Shown here: positions 1-8,494 of the stretch, piece after piece
How the letters are laid out: each line of letters opens with the position of its first letter
Numbering within the stretch: position 1 is the stretch's first letter
Assembly: GCA_964414555.1 (NCBI GenBank)
Contig: CAYPWW010000009.1
Span: 1 to 53,253, forward strand
Source of the DNA: Litorimonas sp964414555
GTDB lineage: Bacteria > Pseudomonadota > Alphaproteobacteria > Caulobacterales > Maricaulaceae
Length of the DNA: 53,253 bases
Direction: 5' to 3'
Position numbers and translations under genes: made by a program
Notes under the pieces: model-generated
What the model was told of the DNA's origin: nothing
The model's input: the letters and a program-made list of their open reading frames with translations, nothing else
Databases searched by the model: none

Positions 1-1670
1 ACACGGGCTTGCGCGTCCAACATCCATTCAACACTAACATCACCCTCCCCGTCTGGATCGCGAACTTTATCCTGATGGATTACGGCACAGGCGCAGTGTT
101 CGGCTGTCCGGCGCATGACCAGCGCGATCTGGATTTCGCACGGAAATATGATCTGCCCGTCACACCTGTCGTTCTCCCCGCTGGAGAAGACGCGGCCAGC
201 TATGACGTGGCGGACGAAGCCTATACCGGCGAAGGCGAATTATTTAATTCCGACTTCCTCAATGGTCTCAATAAATCCGAGGGCATCGCCGCGGCCATTG
301 CTAAGATCGAAGAGATGGACCTAGGCCAAGGCGTCACGCAATATCGTTTGCGCGATTGGGGCGTATCTCGTCAGCGGTATTGGGGTTGTCCAATCCCTGT
401 TATTAAATGCGAGGCCTGTGGCTCACAGCCCGTGCCGGAGGATCAACTGCCCGTCGAGCTGCCTTACGACATTAATTTCGACAGCCCTGGCAATCCGCTG
501 GACCGTCATCCGACGTGGAAGACCGAGGGCGTCACCTGCCCCAAATGCGGCGCGGCGGCCGAGCGGGAAACCGATACGCTGGACACCTTTGCGGACTCCA
601 GCTGGTACTTCGCAGCCTTTGGCGGCTCACTCGACCAGGATGGTAATATGGATTGGGCGGCGGCGTCCAAATGGCTGCCCGTCGATCAATATGTCGGCGG
701 TGTGGAACATGCGGTGCTGCACTTGCTCTACGCGCGTTTCTTTACGCGAGGCTTGCGCGATTGTGGTCTGCTTGACTTGCCGAGCGGCGAGCCTTTCGCC
801 GGGCTGTTCACCCAAGGCATGGTGACCCACGCGACCTATGCGCTGGTCGATGAGCCGATTGAGAAGAATAGCTGGGTCTTGCCGGAAGAGGTCGACCAGA
901 CAGCGGACGGCTACGTCCATATTCCAACGGGCCGCGCGGTCACCAAAGGCGACATCATCAAGATGTCCAAGTCCAAGAAAAACACTGTCGACCCAGACGA
1001 CATCATCAAAGGCTATGGCGCGGATGTCGCGCGCTGGTTTGTGCTCTCCGATTCCCCGCCCGAACGCGATGTCGAATGGACCGAAGACGGCGTGACAGGT
1101 GCTTGGCGCTTTTCTAAAAAGGTCTGGAACCTGATGCCAGACAACACGCCCGAACACGGCCCGATGACGGTTGCAACAGACGCCAAGGGCGACTCTCTTG
1201 CCTTACGCAAAATCGCGCATCGTGCGTTGGAAAAACTCACCGCCGGGATTGAGGCGTTTCGCTTCAACACCTCGGTCGCACAAATCTATGAGCTGACCAA
1301 TGCGCTGGGCAAATATAAAGCCGATGACGCAGCGCGCGCAGAAGCGCTAGGCATTTTGATCCGGGCCATCGCGCCCTTCATGCCGCATTTAGCCGAAGAG
1401 TGCTGGGCGCGCCTTGGCGGAGACGGACTCGTCTATCACGCGCCTTGGCCGACGGTTGATCTGGCCATGTTGGTGGATGACGAAATCACCCTACCCTTGC
1501 AGGTGAACGGCAAACGCCGCGGTGAGCTGTCAGTCGCCAAAGACCTGCCCAAGGACGAAATCGAGAAGCTGGCGCTGGCCGACGAAGGCGTCCAACGCGC
1601 GATAGGTGACGCAACCGTTAGGAAAGTCATTATTGTGCCGGGCCGTATCGTCAATATAGTGGCGAAATGA
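1..1670 (+). CDS. leuS: Leucine--tRNA ligase, 3' part (5' end outside window)
   Basis: Class I aminoacyl-tRNA synthetase that charges tRNA-Leu in the cytoplasm. The window opens inside the gene; the reading frame is open from base 3 and the first visible residues (TGLRVQHP, then VWIANFILMDYGTGAV and CPAHDQRD) belong to the CP1 editing domain. Next come a cysteine-pair segment (CEACG, later CPKCG), the catalytic DSSWY segment, and the KMSKS ATP-binding signature at 960-974, followed by the anticodon-binding helical domain and the small C-terminal domain. About 555 of the family's roughly 860 residues are present, so the N-terminal third, including the HIGH motif, is missing because of the window edge. 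The stop overlaps the lptE start by four bases (ATGA), so the two are translationally coupled. Confidence 0.97.
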   Translation, partial: TGLRVQHPFNTNITLPVWIANFILMDYGTGAVFGCPAHDQRDLDFARKYDLPVTPVVLPAGEDAASYDVADEAYTGEGELFNSDFLNGLNKSEGIAAAIAKIEEMDLGQGVTQYRLRDWGVSRQRYWGCPIPVIKCEACGSQPVPEDQLPVELPYDINFDSPGNPLDRHPTWKTEGVTCPKCGAAAERETDTLDTFADSSWYFAAFGGSLDQDGNMDWAAASKWLPVDQYVGGVEHAVLHLLYARFFTRGLRDCGLLDLPSGEPFAGLFTQGMVTHATYALVDEPIEKNSWVLPEEVDQTADGYVHIPTGRAVTKGDIIKMSKSKKNTVDPDDIIKGYGADVARWFVLSDSPPERDVEWTEDGVTGAWRFSKKVWNLMPDNTPEHGPMTVATDAKGDSLALRKIAHRALEKLTAGIEAFRFNTSVAQIYELTNALGKYKADDAARAEALGILIRAIAPFMPHLAEECWARLGGDGLVYHAPWPTVDLAMLVDDEITLPLQVNGKRRGELSVAKDLPKDEIEKLALADEGVQRAIGDATVRKVIIVPGRIVNIVAK

Positions 1671-2161
1671 TACGCGCTCTTTTCCTCGGCCTCTCCGCCC
1701 TCGCCCTGTCGGCCTGTGGCTTTTCGCCTATGCATGCGACAGGCGAGACCTCGCTCGCAAATATCGCCGTTGAGCTGAAAAAAGGCCCGGACGTAACGGA
1801 TAATCAGGCTGGGTTTTATATGACCCAGCGCCTGCGGGATCGCATCGGCAAAGCCTCTGACACGCCAGACTACGTCCTCCGCCTCGGGCCGAGATATAAT
1901 CGCGGACGTTTGGGTATTACGGGTGATGATGTCGCCTCGCGCTATGACGTGACGCTTAGCTCGACCTATGAGCTCGTTCAGTCTGAAACGGGTAAGGTCG
2001 TGGACCGGGGCCGCGTGTCTGCCATTACAACATTTGGCGCGCCGGCAGGGCCATTCGGGATTGTGACCGCGGATGACACCGGCACACGCCAAGCCGCCAA
2101 AGAAATCGCCGATCGCCTTGTCATCGTACTCGCGAAACATTTCGCCGAAAACCCGTCGTGA
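1667..2161 (+). CDS. lptE: LPS-assembly lipoprotein LptE
   Basis: Outer-membrane lipoprotein that helps assemble LptD, the LPS translocon. The 164-residue product starts with a short hydrophobic signal peptide ending in a lipobox LSAC (residues 14-17, Cys17 lipidated), followed directly by GFSPMH, which matches the start of mature alphaproteobacterial LptE (CGF(R/S)P). The start is fixed by the four-base overlap with leuS. The position between leuS and holA is the usual one in alphaproteobacteria and is a large part of the identification, since LptE sequences are poorly conserved. Family known; role here inferred from lipobox, length and neighbours. Confidence 0.88.
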   Translation: MIRALFLGLSALALSACGFSPMHATGETSLANIAVELKKGPDVTDNQAGFYMTQRLRDRIGKASDTPDYVLRLGPRYNRGRLGITGDDVASRYDVTLSSTYELVQSETGKVVDRGRVSAITTFGAPAGPFGIVTADDTGTRQAAKEIADRLVIVLAKHFAENPS

Positions 2162-2171
2162 AAGCCGGATC

Positions 2172-3224
2172 GTGAAGATCACTGGGTCTCGACAAGACCG
2201 TTTTTTAAAATCACCGCCGCCGGATATTATTGGCGTGCTATTGTTTGGGCCCGATCGCGGGCGCGTGAAATCTCGCGCGCAAACACTCGCGGGCGTCTTG
2301 GTGCCAGATGCAGACCCAACGTTTGGCGCCACGCTGATTACGGCGGATGATCTGTCTGCAGACACTGCGAAGCTCTCAGATGAAATGAGCGCGATGAGCT
2401 TGCTTGGCGGCGGGCGTTTAGTGCGCCTAAGGCTCGATCACGAACGACAAGCGGCGGCGATTTCGAAATTAATTAAATCTCTCGATTCTGATCCGTCCCG
2501 GGCCGAGGCCAAACTCATCATTGAGGGCGGCGACATGACGACCCGGTCTTCCATTCGCAAGGCTGTGGAGGCGTCGAAACATTTTGCCGCCGTCGGATGT
2601 TATGCCGCCAATGCCGCAGACCTGCGGGACCAAATTCGAACCAGCCTCAGCGCCCATGACATGAGCATTACGCCTGATGCTCTGGAGGCTTGGCTCCCTT
2701 TACTTGAGGGGGACCACGCGCTCGCATCTGGAGAGATTGAGAAAATGGCGCTTTATAAAGGCTATGGTCAAACCCCCGGTGCCGTGGTCAGCCTCTCTGA
2801 TATTCAAGCCGTTGCAGCGGGTGGGCAATCCGCATCCATCGACACCATTGTGACGGAAGCCTTGCTCGGCGATGTCGATGCCATGGATGCCAGCTATCGC
2901 CGTGCCGTCGCAGGCAAAGTCAGCCCGATTGGTATTTTATTCGGCCTACAACGACAACTTCTTCGCTTAACGGAGGCCGCCATTCGAATGGACGGCGGTG
3001 ACAGCGCGGGTCAAGCCATTAAAGGCCTGCGTCCTCCCGTCTGGGGCTCACAAGAGCGCGAGTTTACGCGGCAACTGAATATATGGCCGTTGCGTATGTT
3101 GCGTAGAGGCCTCGCAGAGTGTCAGGCTGCAGACCGCGCCTCTAAAACTGCGGGTGCGCCGATTGAAGCGATCACATCCCGCCTTTTATTAGCTTTGGCC
3201 GGTTACGCCGCCAAAAGGAGATAA
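2172..3224 (+). CDS. holA: DNA polymerase III subunit delta
   Basis: Clamp-loader delta subunit that opens the sliding clamp. I place the start at the GTG at 2172 (VKITGSRQDRFLKSPP), because the in-frame extension upstream lies wholly within lptE; this gives 350 residues, close to the 343 of E. coli HolA. The segment VLLFGPDRGRVKSRA is the degenerate AAA+ N-terminal strand-loop, and the protein has the expected long helical C-terminal domain (residues about 220-350). It starts 10 bases after the lptE stop, in the conserved leuS-lptE-holA order. The GTG start is inferred; no strong Shine-Dalgarno is visible. Confidence 0.92.
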   Translation: MKITGSRQDRFLKSPPPDIIGVLLFGPDRGRVKSRAQTLAGVLVPDADPTFGATLITADDLSADTAKLSDEMSAMSLLGGGRLVRLRLDHERQAAAISKLIKSLDSDPSRAEAKLIIEGGDMTTRSSIRKAVEASKHFAAVGCYAANAADLRDQIRTSLSAHDMSITPDALEAWLPLLEGDHALASGEIEKMALYKGYGQTPGAVVSLSDIQAVAAGGQSASIDTIVTEALLGDVDAMDASYRRAVAGKVSPIGILFGLQRQLLRLTEAAIRMDGGDSAGQAIKGLRPPVWGSQEREFTRQLNIWPLRMLRRGLAECQAADRASKTAGAPIEAITSRLLLALAGYAAKRR

Positions 3225-3226
3225 GC

Positions 3227-4063
3227 ATGGAGAATTTAGTCTCTGAATTTGAACGGCTTCATCAGAACTTTCCGTTTCTCTTAGGGCTTGGAAAAAACTT
3301 TATCGCAGCTCTAATAATATTGATAACGGGCTTCATTGTCAGCAAATGGATACGAAATCGTATTCGTAAATCGAGCATTGGTGGCACGCATTTAGATGCG
3401 ACTTTAAAACCTGTCGTCGCATCCGTTATTTATTATTTGATTCTTGCGCTGACGCTTTATGCGGTACTTATAAAATTAGGGGTCCCGCCGACGTCCTTGA
3501 TTGCCGTCTTTGGTGGAGCAGCGATTGCAATTGCTTTGGCCTTGAAAGATACGCTGGCAAACATCGCATCTGGGTTGATGCTTTTATTTCTTCGTCCTTT
3601 ATCTGTTGGGGAATATGTTGATTTGGGGTCTTCTGCCGGAACGGTAACTGAGGTTGGGCTGTTTTCGACGACATTGAAAACAGCTGACGGCATTTTTCAA
3701 TTTGTCCCAAATTCTACTGTCTGGAATACCCGTATTCAGAACTTCGGCCGACATCAGATTCGACGCTTCACGCTCTCGGTTGGCGTGGGATATGATACAG
3801 ACCTTCGCGCCGCACAAAAAATCATTTTAGATGTTCTAGAGACGGCTGATCATATCACGACCGACGCCCCCTCCCCGCCGGAAGCCTTTGTTATGAGCTT
3901 TGGAGACAATGCGATTCAATATGAATGTCGCGTTTGGCTTCCAGCCGATGTTTGGCTTCAGCGAAGTTCAGAGTTACGGATTCAAATAAAAGAGGCGCTC
4001 GATAATGCGCAGATCGAAATCCCCTTCCCGCAACGCGTCGTCAAAGTTTTGCGAGAGCAATAG
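3227..4063 (+). CDS. Small-conductance mechanosensitive channel (MscS family)
   Basis: Inner-membrane channel that releases solutes on hypo-osmotic shock. Of 278 residues, transmembrane helices lie near 23-39, 62-84 and 92-124; the third is the pore helix, with the Gly/Ala-rich packing pattern FGGAAIAIALALKD and the kink GLMLLFLRP, followed by the beta domain (SVGEYVDLG) and the motif PNSTVWN (161-167). This is E. coli MscS size. The start follows a GGAG two bases after the holA stop. The gene is clearly richer in A+T than its neighbours: 70 of 180 bases (39%) are G or C in 3301-3480, against 39 of 60 in 3001-3060 of holA. This suggests later acquisition or different selection. Confidence 0.93.
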   Translation: MENLVSEFERLHQNFPFLLGLGKNFIAALIILITGFIVSKWIRNRIRKSSIGGTHLDATLKPVVASVIYYLILALTLYAVLIKLGVPPTSLIAVFGGAAIAIALALKDTLANIASGLMLLFLRPLSVGEYVDLGSSAGTVTEVGLFSTTLKTADGIFQFVPNSTVWNTRIQNFGRHQIRRFTLSVGVGYDTDLRAAQKIILDVLETADHITTDAPSPPEAFVMSFGDNAIQYECRVWLPADVWLQRSSELRIQIKEALDNAQIEIPFPQRVVKVLREQ

Positions 4064-4078
4064 GCTGAGGGCTTATTA

Positions 4079-4096
4079 AAAGAGCGCTAGCTTTTT
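4079..4096. terminator. Possible terminator between convergent mscS and parB
   Basis: AAAGAGC / GCTTTTT can form a seven-pair stem (one G-T pair) around a four-base loop, followed by AATTT. It overlaps the parB stop codon and lies between two converging genes. The stem is weak, so this is only a possible terminator. Confidence 0.3.
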
Positions 4097-5085
4097 AATT
4101 TCCGCATTAAATCCTCCAGTTGCGCACCCGTCTTATATTTGATCTGTAGCGCGCCGCCGGGGCCTTTATGTTTAAGGTCAACCGATAGTCCCAACACATC
4201 TGTCAGAAGCTGTTCCGCCTGAATAATGTCCGGTGTTTTATAATTTTTGGATTTTGGCGGCACGTTGGTTTGACCCTCACGCTTTAAGCGACGGACGTAA
4301 TCTTCCGTCGCCCGCACGGAGAGGTCCTGATCAACGACCCAATTTAGTAATGCGTCCGGATCATCCGCCCCCAAAAGCGCCCGCGCATGACCTGTCGAGA
4401 TTTTCCCACGTTCGAGCGCTTTCCGTGCCCCCTTCGGCAAATTCAGCAAACGCAACATATTTGCGACGTGAGATCGAGACTTTCCAACCGCATCAGCGAT
4501 ATCTTCCTGACGGCGATCAAATTTATCTTTTAGCGCTTGATAGGCGCGTGCCTCCTCGACGGGATTCAAATCCGCGCGCTGGACATTTTCGACAACGCCA
4601 ATTTCCAGAATTTCACGGTCCGAGAGTTCACGGATAAGAACCGGCATCATATCAAGACCGGCTTTAAGCGACGCTTGCCAGCGACGTTCACCCGCGACGA
4701 TTTGATAAGCGGGGACATCTTTAGACTTCAACCGCTCTGGCACGGGGCGAACCAGGATTGGCTGCAAGACACCCTGCCGCCGGATAGATTCGGTCAGTTC
4801 TGCCAACAACGCCTTATCAAAGATTTTTCGGGGCTGTTCTGGGTTCGCTGCAAGCGCGTGAACCGGTAGGAAACGCACACCGCGCGTCTCCACATCTGTC
4901 TCGGTGGTCGGCTTTTTTGCTTTAGACGACTTTGTCTTAGGTTTTGCAGAGGTTTTAGAGGTCGCCTTAGCTGGTTTTGGCGCGTCTTCTGGCACACTGA
5001 TGTCCGCCATCAAGGCTGAGAGACCACGCCCCAAGCCCCGCGCGCTGGCTTTTTTCTTTGTTACAGGCTTTTTGTCAGACATCAT
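4087..5085 (-). CDS. parB: Chromosome-partitioning protein ParB
   Basis: CTP-dependent clamp protein that loads at parS and spreads to form the partition complex. Of 332 residues, 1-67 are a Lys/Ala/Thr-rich flexible ParA-interacting arm (with RGLGRGLSALM near 16-26), 68-180 the ParB/CTP-binding domain with GERRWQA (132-138) and ENVQRADLNPVEEA (166-179), 192-215 the helix-turn-helix, and about 280-332 the dimerisation domain. Two adjacent ATG codons could start it (MMSDKK). It follows parA after a 13-base gap and shares its operon. Two parS sites lie upstream, at 6448 and 8464. Confidence 0.98.
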   Translation of the reverse strand: MMSDKKPVTKKKASARGLGRGLSALMADISVPEDAPKPAKATSKTSAKPKTKSSKAKKPTTETDVETRGVRFLPVHALAANPEQPRKIFDKALLAELTESIRRQGVLQPILVRPVPERLKSKDVPAYQIVAGERRWQASLKAGLDMMPVLIRELSDREILEIGVVENVQRADLNPVEEARAYQALKDKFDRRQEDIADAVGKSRSHVANMLRLLNLPKGARKALERGKISTGHARALLGADDPDALLNWVVDQDLSVRATEDYVRRLKREGQTNVPPKSKNYKTPDIIQAEQLLTDVLGLSVDLKHKGPGGALQIKYKTGAQLEDLMRKLKS

Positions 5086-5098
5086 TCAAGCCTTTGTT

Positions 5099-5878
5099 TT
5101 ATTTACGGTTTCTGTGTTTTTTTAATAACTCATCCGCGAGGGCGAGATAGGCTTTCGTGCCCGCACATCGGGGGGCGTAACTGATGACGGGCTCACCAAA
5201 GCTTGGCGCTTCGGCAATGCGCACATTGCGCGGAATGATCGTCTTGAAGACAGCGCGGCCCAGATGTTTGCGAACATCCGCGGCGACCTGCGCCGATAGG
5301 CGATTACGACTGTCATACATCGTCAGCATCACGCCATCGATTGCCAGCGCCGGATTAATCGACGTCTTAGCCATTTCAACGGTCTGAAGCAGCTGGCTCA
5401 ACCCTTCCAGCGCGAAGAACTCGCATTGCAACGGCACGATTACAGAGCGCGCCGCCGTCAATGCGTTGACCGTCAACAGGCTCAGCGACGGCGGACAATC
5501 GATCAGGACGTAATCAAATTTCGCAGCCGCTTCTCTAATTGCATCTCGTAGAAGACGCGTGCGCCCTTCAACCTGACCAATCTCCATTTCCGCTGCGGCT
5601 AAGTCCACGTGGGACGGTACGAGCGAGAGGTTCGAGACCGCTGTTGATGTTAACGCATCATCTAGCGACAAGCCTTCGGTCAGAACATTATAGATCGTAT
5701 TTTCGCGTTGGCGGCGGGGCACGCCCAAGCCTGTCGAAGCGTTCCCTTGCGGGTCCATATCGATCAAGAGCACGCGCTTGCCTTTCGCCGCCAGAGCCGC
5801 CGAAAGATTGATCGAGGTCGTTGTTTTGCCAACACCGCCCTTTTGATTGACGATGGCAATGATCCGGTCTGTATTCAT
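5099..5878 (-). CDS. parA: Chromosome-partitioning ATPase ParA
   Basis: Deviant-Walker ATPase that binds DNA non-specifically and pulls ParB-parS complexes apart. The start is the ATG at 5878 (MNTDRIIAIVNQKGG), giving 259 residues; the longer open frame upstream lies inside rsmG. The deviant Walker A KGGVGKTT is at residues 13-20 and the Walker B region reads VLIDCPPSLSLLTVNAL. The ATG overlaps the rsmG stop by four bases, so rsmG, parA and parB look like one transcript. The second Lys of the signature (Lys13) that reaches across the dimer is present. Confidence 0.98.
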   Translation of the reverse strand: MNTDRIIAIVNQKGGVGKTTTSINLSAALAAKGKRVLLIDMDPQGNASTGLGVPRRQRENTIYNVLTEGLSLDDALTSTAVSNLSLVPSHVDLAAAEMEIGQVEGRTRLLRDAIREAAAKFDYVLIDCPPSLSLLTVNALTAARSVIVPLQCEFFALEGLSQLLQTVEMAKTSINPALAIDGVMLTMYDSRNRLSAQVAADVRKHLGRAVFKTIIPRNVRIAEAPSFGEPVISYAPRCAGTKAYLALADELLKKHRNRK

Positions 5879-6522
5879 GAACGCGCCTGCAATTGCGTAA
5901 TCCGCAAGAGAGATGCGGTGTCTTGCGTCATGCTTGTGAGCCTTTCCACGTCGAAAGTCCATTCCGCGTGCGCGTCTTCTATCTCCTTATCCGCAGATTC
6001 TCCCTTGGGCAGGAGGAGAATGCCGCCGGATTTCAGATGACGGCTCGCATAGTCGAAAAGACGCGGTAAAGGCGCAAAAGCCCGCGCGGTAATAATATCA
6101 GCCTCTAACGGCGCGAGCGCCTCCACCCGCGCGGCATGGCACGTCACGGGTAGCACGCATGCACGCGTCACCGTTTTGAGAAAATTGATTTTTTTCCCAA
6201 CGGACTCAACAAGATGCACTTGCCCCCTGCCCTGCGCCTTTGCGTGGATTCCGAGCGCCAGCCCCGGAAAGCCGCCGCCAGACCCGAGATCCACGAGCTT
6301 TTCCCAGTCTTGCGACAAATGCTGCGTCAGCTGCCAACTGTCATAGGCGTGGCGATGCCAAAACTGTGGCACTTCGCCCGGCGCGACGAGGTTTATGCGC
6401 TTATTCCACTTTATCAGAAGATCGTTCCACACCGCATAATCCGCCAGTGTTTCACGTGAAACATGTGTTTCCGCCCGAAACTCGGCTTCTGTCCACGGCT
6501 TTGCGCCGGCCATTGATGACAT
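5875..6522 (-). CDS. rsmG: 16S rRNA (guanine527-N7)-methyltransferase RsmG
   Basis: SAM-dependent methyltransferase that modifies G527 of 16S rRNA (formerly GidB). The product has 215 residues, with the SAM-binding motif VDLGSGGGFPGLALG at 77-91 and the usual N-terminal HVSRETLADYAVWNDLLIKWNKR. The HVSRET stretch is encoded by a parS palindrome (6448-6463), an arrangement known in other bacteria. It starts one base after the mnmG stop and is coupled to parA. Confidence 0.96.
   Translation of the reverse strand: MSSMAGAKPWTEAEFRAETHVSRETLADYAVWNDLLIKWNKRINLVAPGEVPQFWHRHAYDSWQLTQHLSQDWEKLVDLGSGGGFPGLALGIHAKAQGRGQVHLVESVGKKINFLKTVTRACVLPVTCHAARVEALAPLEADIITARAFAPLPRLFDYASRHLKSGGILLLPKGESADKEIEDAHAEWTFDVERLTSMTQDTASLLRITQLQARS
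6448..6463. promoter_or_regulatory. parS centromere site 1 (inside rsmG)
   Basis: TGTTTCACGTGAAACA, a perfect 16-base palindrome that matches the bacterial parS consensus TGTTNCACGTGAAACA without mismatch. It is the nucleation site for ParB, which is encoded 1.4 kb away. It lies in the coding sequence of rsmG. Confidence 0.95.
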
Positions 6523-6523
6523 G

Positions 6524-8401
6524 TCAGGCCGCCCGTTGACGCTTTTTAATATAGGCCAGCACAGCCATCAGCGCTCCTGGCGTCACGCCCTCAAGCCGCG
6601 CCGCCTGCCCTAAAGTTTCTGGCCGCGCCTCTGTCAGCTTTGTCCGAACCTCATTTGACAACCCGCCAATCTTGGCAAAATCGAGTGTTTCTGGAATACG
6701 AAGGCCCTCATCGCGCTTAAATGCAGCGATATCGCGCGCTTGGCGCTCAAGGTAACCGGCATAGATCGCGTCTGTCTTCAGATATTCGGCTGTATCGCCC
6801 TGTAACTCAGATAGCTCTGGCCAGACTGTGGCGAGATCAGAAATTTCGATATTTGGATAAGCCAGCAAATCCATTACGGAGCGCGCCACACCGTCCTGAT
6901 TCACTTTCACACCCTGCCCTGAGAGCTCCGTCGGTGACGCGCGCAACTCTGTCACACGCGCTTTCGCTGCGCCAAAGCGCGTATATTTCTCTGTTGTGAA
7001 GTCGGATCGGGTTTGACCAACCAGTCCGATAGCCTGCCCAAGCTGTGTTAGACGCTCATCCGCGTTATCTGCACGCAGAAGCAGTCGATATTCCGCCCGA
7101 CTCGTGAACATGCGATAGGGTTCAGTCACACCCTTTGTGATCAGGTCGTCGATCATCACACCGATATAGGCTTGGCTGCGATCGAGGATGAAAGGCTCGC
7201 GACCTTGCGCGGACAACGCTGCATTGGCGCCCGCGATCAAACCTTGCGCTGCCGCTTCTTCATATCCCGTCGTGCCGTTGATCTGTCCCGCGAGGTAAAG
7301 CCCAGACTGCGCACGCGTTTCGAGCGTCGCCCGCAACGCGCGAGGATCGACATAATCATATTCAATCGCATAGGCGTAGCGTTGCACAACAGCGTTTTCG
7401 AGACCTCGGATCGTGCGCAGGAACAAGTCTTGAACCTCATGGGGCAGGGACGTCGAAATCCCATTGGGGTAGACCGTATTCCCATCAGGGTTTCCGGGGA
7501 GGCCCTCCGGCTCCAAGAAAATCTGATGCCGGCCGCGATCGGCAAAGCGCACAACCTTATCCTCAATCGAGGGACAATAGCGCGGGCCACGACCTGAAAT
7601 TTCACCGCCATACATCGCGGAAGATTTGATATTTTTCGCAATAATATCATGCGTTTGCGTATTTGTATGGGTAATCGCACAGGTGACTTGCGGCACATCA
7701 ATGCGCGTATTCAGAAAAGAGAACGGAATCGGCACATCATCTGCAGCCTGTTGATACAACGCGGCCCAATCAATCGAGTCTTTCGCGAGGCGCGCGGGCG
7801 TGCCCGTCTTTAAGCGACCCATTTTCAGGCCCATGCCATAGAGGCGATCCGAGAGACCGAGGGCAGGGACCTCACCATGGCGACCTGCTGGCGTGCGCTC
7901 TCGACCGACATGGATCACGCCCTTCAGGAAGGTGCCCGTCGTCAGCACAACGCGACCCGCCATAAACGCATCACTCGCTTCGGTCACAACGCCGATAACA
8001 TGCCCGGCATCGACGAGAATATCATCCACCGCCCCAGCAAGGATGGTTAGATTATCCTGCGAGGCCAGCTCCGCTTGCATGGCTTCGCGGTAGAGATGTC
8101 GGTCCGATTGCGTCCGAGGCCCTCGCACAGCTGGACCCTTTGAACGGTTGAGCATCCGAAACTGGATGCCCGAGGCATCCGCGACACGCCCCATAAGCCC
8201 GTCCAGCGCGTCCACTTCACGGACCAGATGGCCTTTTCCCAAACCACCAATCGCTGGGTTGCAAGACATCTCGCCGATCGTCTCGACCTTATGCGTCAAC
8301 AAGAGCGTATTCGCGCCCACGCGCGCAGAGGCCGCAGCTGCTTCACAGCCAGCATGGCCGCCGCCGATAATAATCACATCATATGTCGGTGTGCCCATCA
8401 T
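6524..8401 (-). CDS. mnmG: tRNA uridine 5-carboxymethylaminomethyl modification enzyme MnmG
   Basis: FAD-dependent partner of MnmE that installs the carboxymethylaminomethyl group on wobble U34 of tRNAs (formerly GidA). The start is one of two adjacent ATGs (8401 or 8398; MMGTPTYDVIIIGGGHAGCEAA), giving about 625 residues as in E. coli (629). FAD-binding motif IIIGGGHAGC is at about residues 10-19; other family signatures seen are GEMSCNPAIGGLGKGH, GRGPRYCPSIEDK and TGYEEAAAQG. The frame is open upstream of the chosen start, but that extension reads through the parS site and lacks family resemblance. Confidence 0.97.
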   Translation of the reverse strand: MMGTPTYDVIIIGGGHAGCEAAAASARVGANTLLLTHKVETIGEMSCNPAIGGLGKGHLVREVDALDGLMGRVADASGIQFRMLNRSKGPAVRGPRTQSDRHLYREAMQAELASQDNLTILAGAVDDILVDAGHVIGVVTEASDAFMAGRVVLTTGTFLKGVIHVGRERTPAGRHGEVPALGLSDRLYGMGLKMGRLKTGTPARLAKDSIDWAALYQQAADDVPIPFSFLNTRIDVPQVTCAITHTNTQTHDIIAKNIKSSAMYGGEISGRGPRYCPSIEDKVVRFADRGRHQIFLEPEGLPGNPDGNTVYPNGISTSLPHEVQDLFLRTIRGLENAVVQRYAYAIEYDYVDPRALRATLETRAQSGLYLAGQINGTTGYEEAAAQGLIAGANAALSAQGREPFILDRSQAYIGVMIDDLITKGVTEPYRMFTSRAEYRLLLRADNADERLTQLGQAIGLVGQTRSDFTTEKYTRFGAAKARVTELRASPTELSGQGVKVNQDGVARSVMDLLAYPNIEISDLATVWPELSELQGDTAEYLKTDAIYAGYLERQARDIAAFKRDEGLRIPETLDFAKIGGLSNEVRTKLTEARPETLGQAARLEGVTPGALMAVLAYIKKRQRAA

Positions 8402-8463
8402 GGGCGGCGATATAGGGGCAGGGGGTCGGTTTGTCGAGCGGATGACTCTCAAGCCATGCAGAA

Positions 8464-8479
8464 TGTTCCACGTGAAACA
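8464..8479. promoter_or_regulatory. parS centromere site 2 (mnmG-mnmE gap)
   Basis: TGTTCCACGTGAAACA matches the parS consensus TGTTNCACGTGAAACA exactly. It lies in the 93-base gap between mnmG and mnmE, 2.0 kb from the first parS and about 35 kb from the candidate origin. Confidence 0.95.
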
Positions 8480-8494
8480 TTCGATAGGTCCGCG

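Noticed and set aside
1436..2365. 309-residue open frame on the minus strand
   Set aside because: Antisense to the ends of leuS, lptE and the start of holA; a by-product of high GC codon use.
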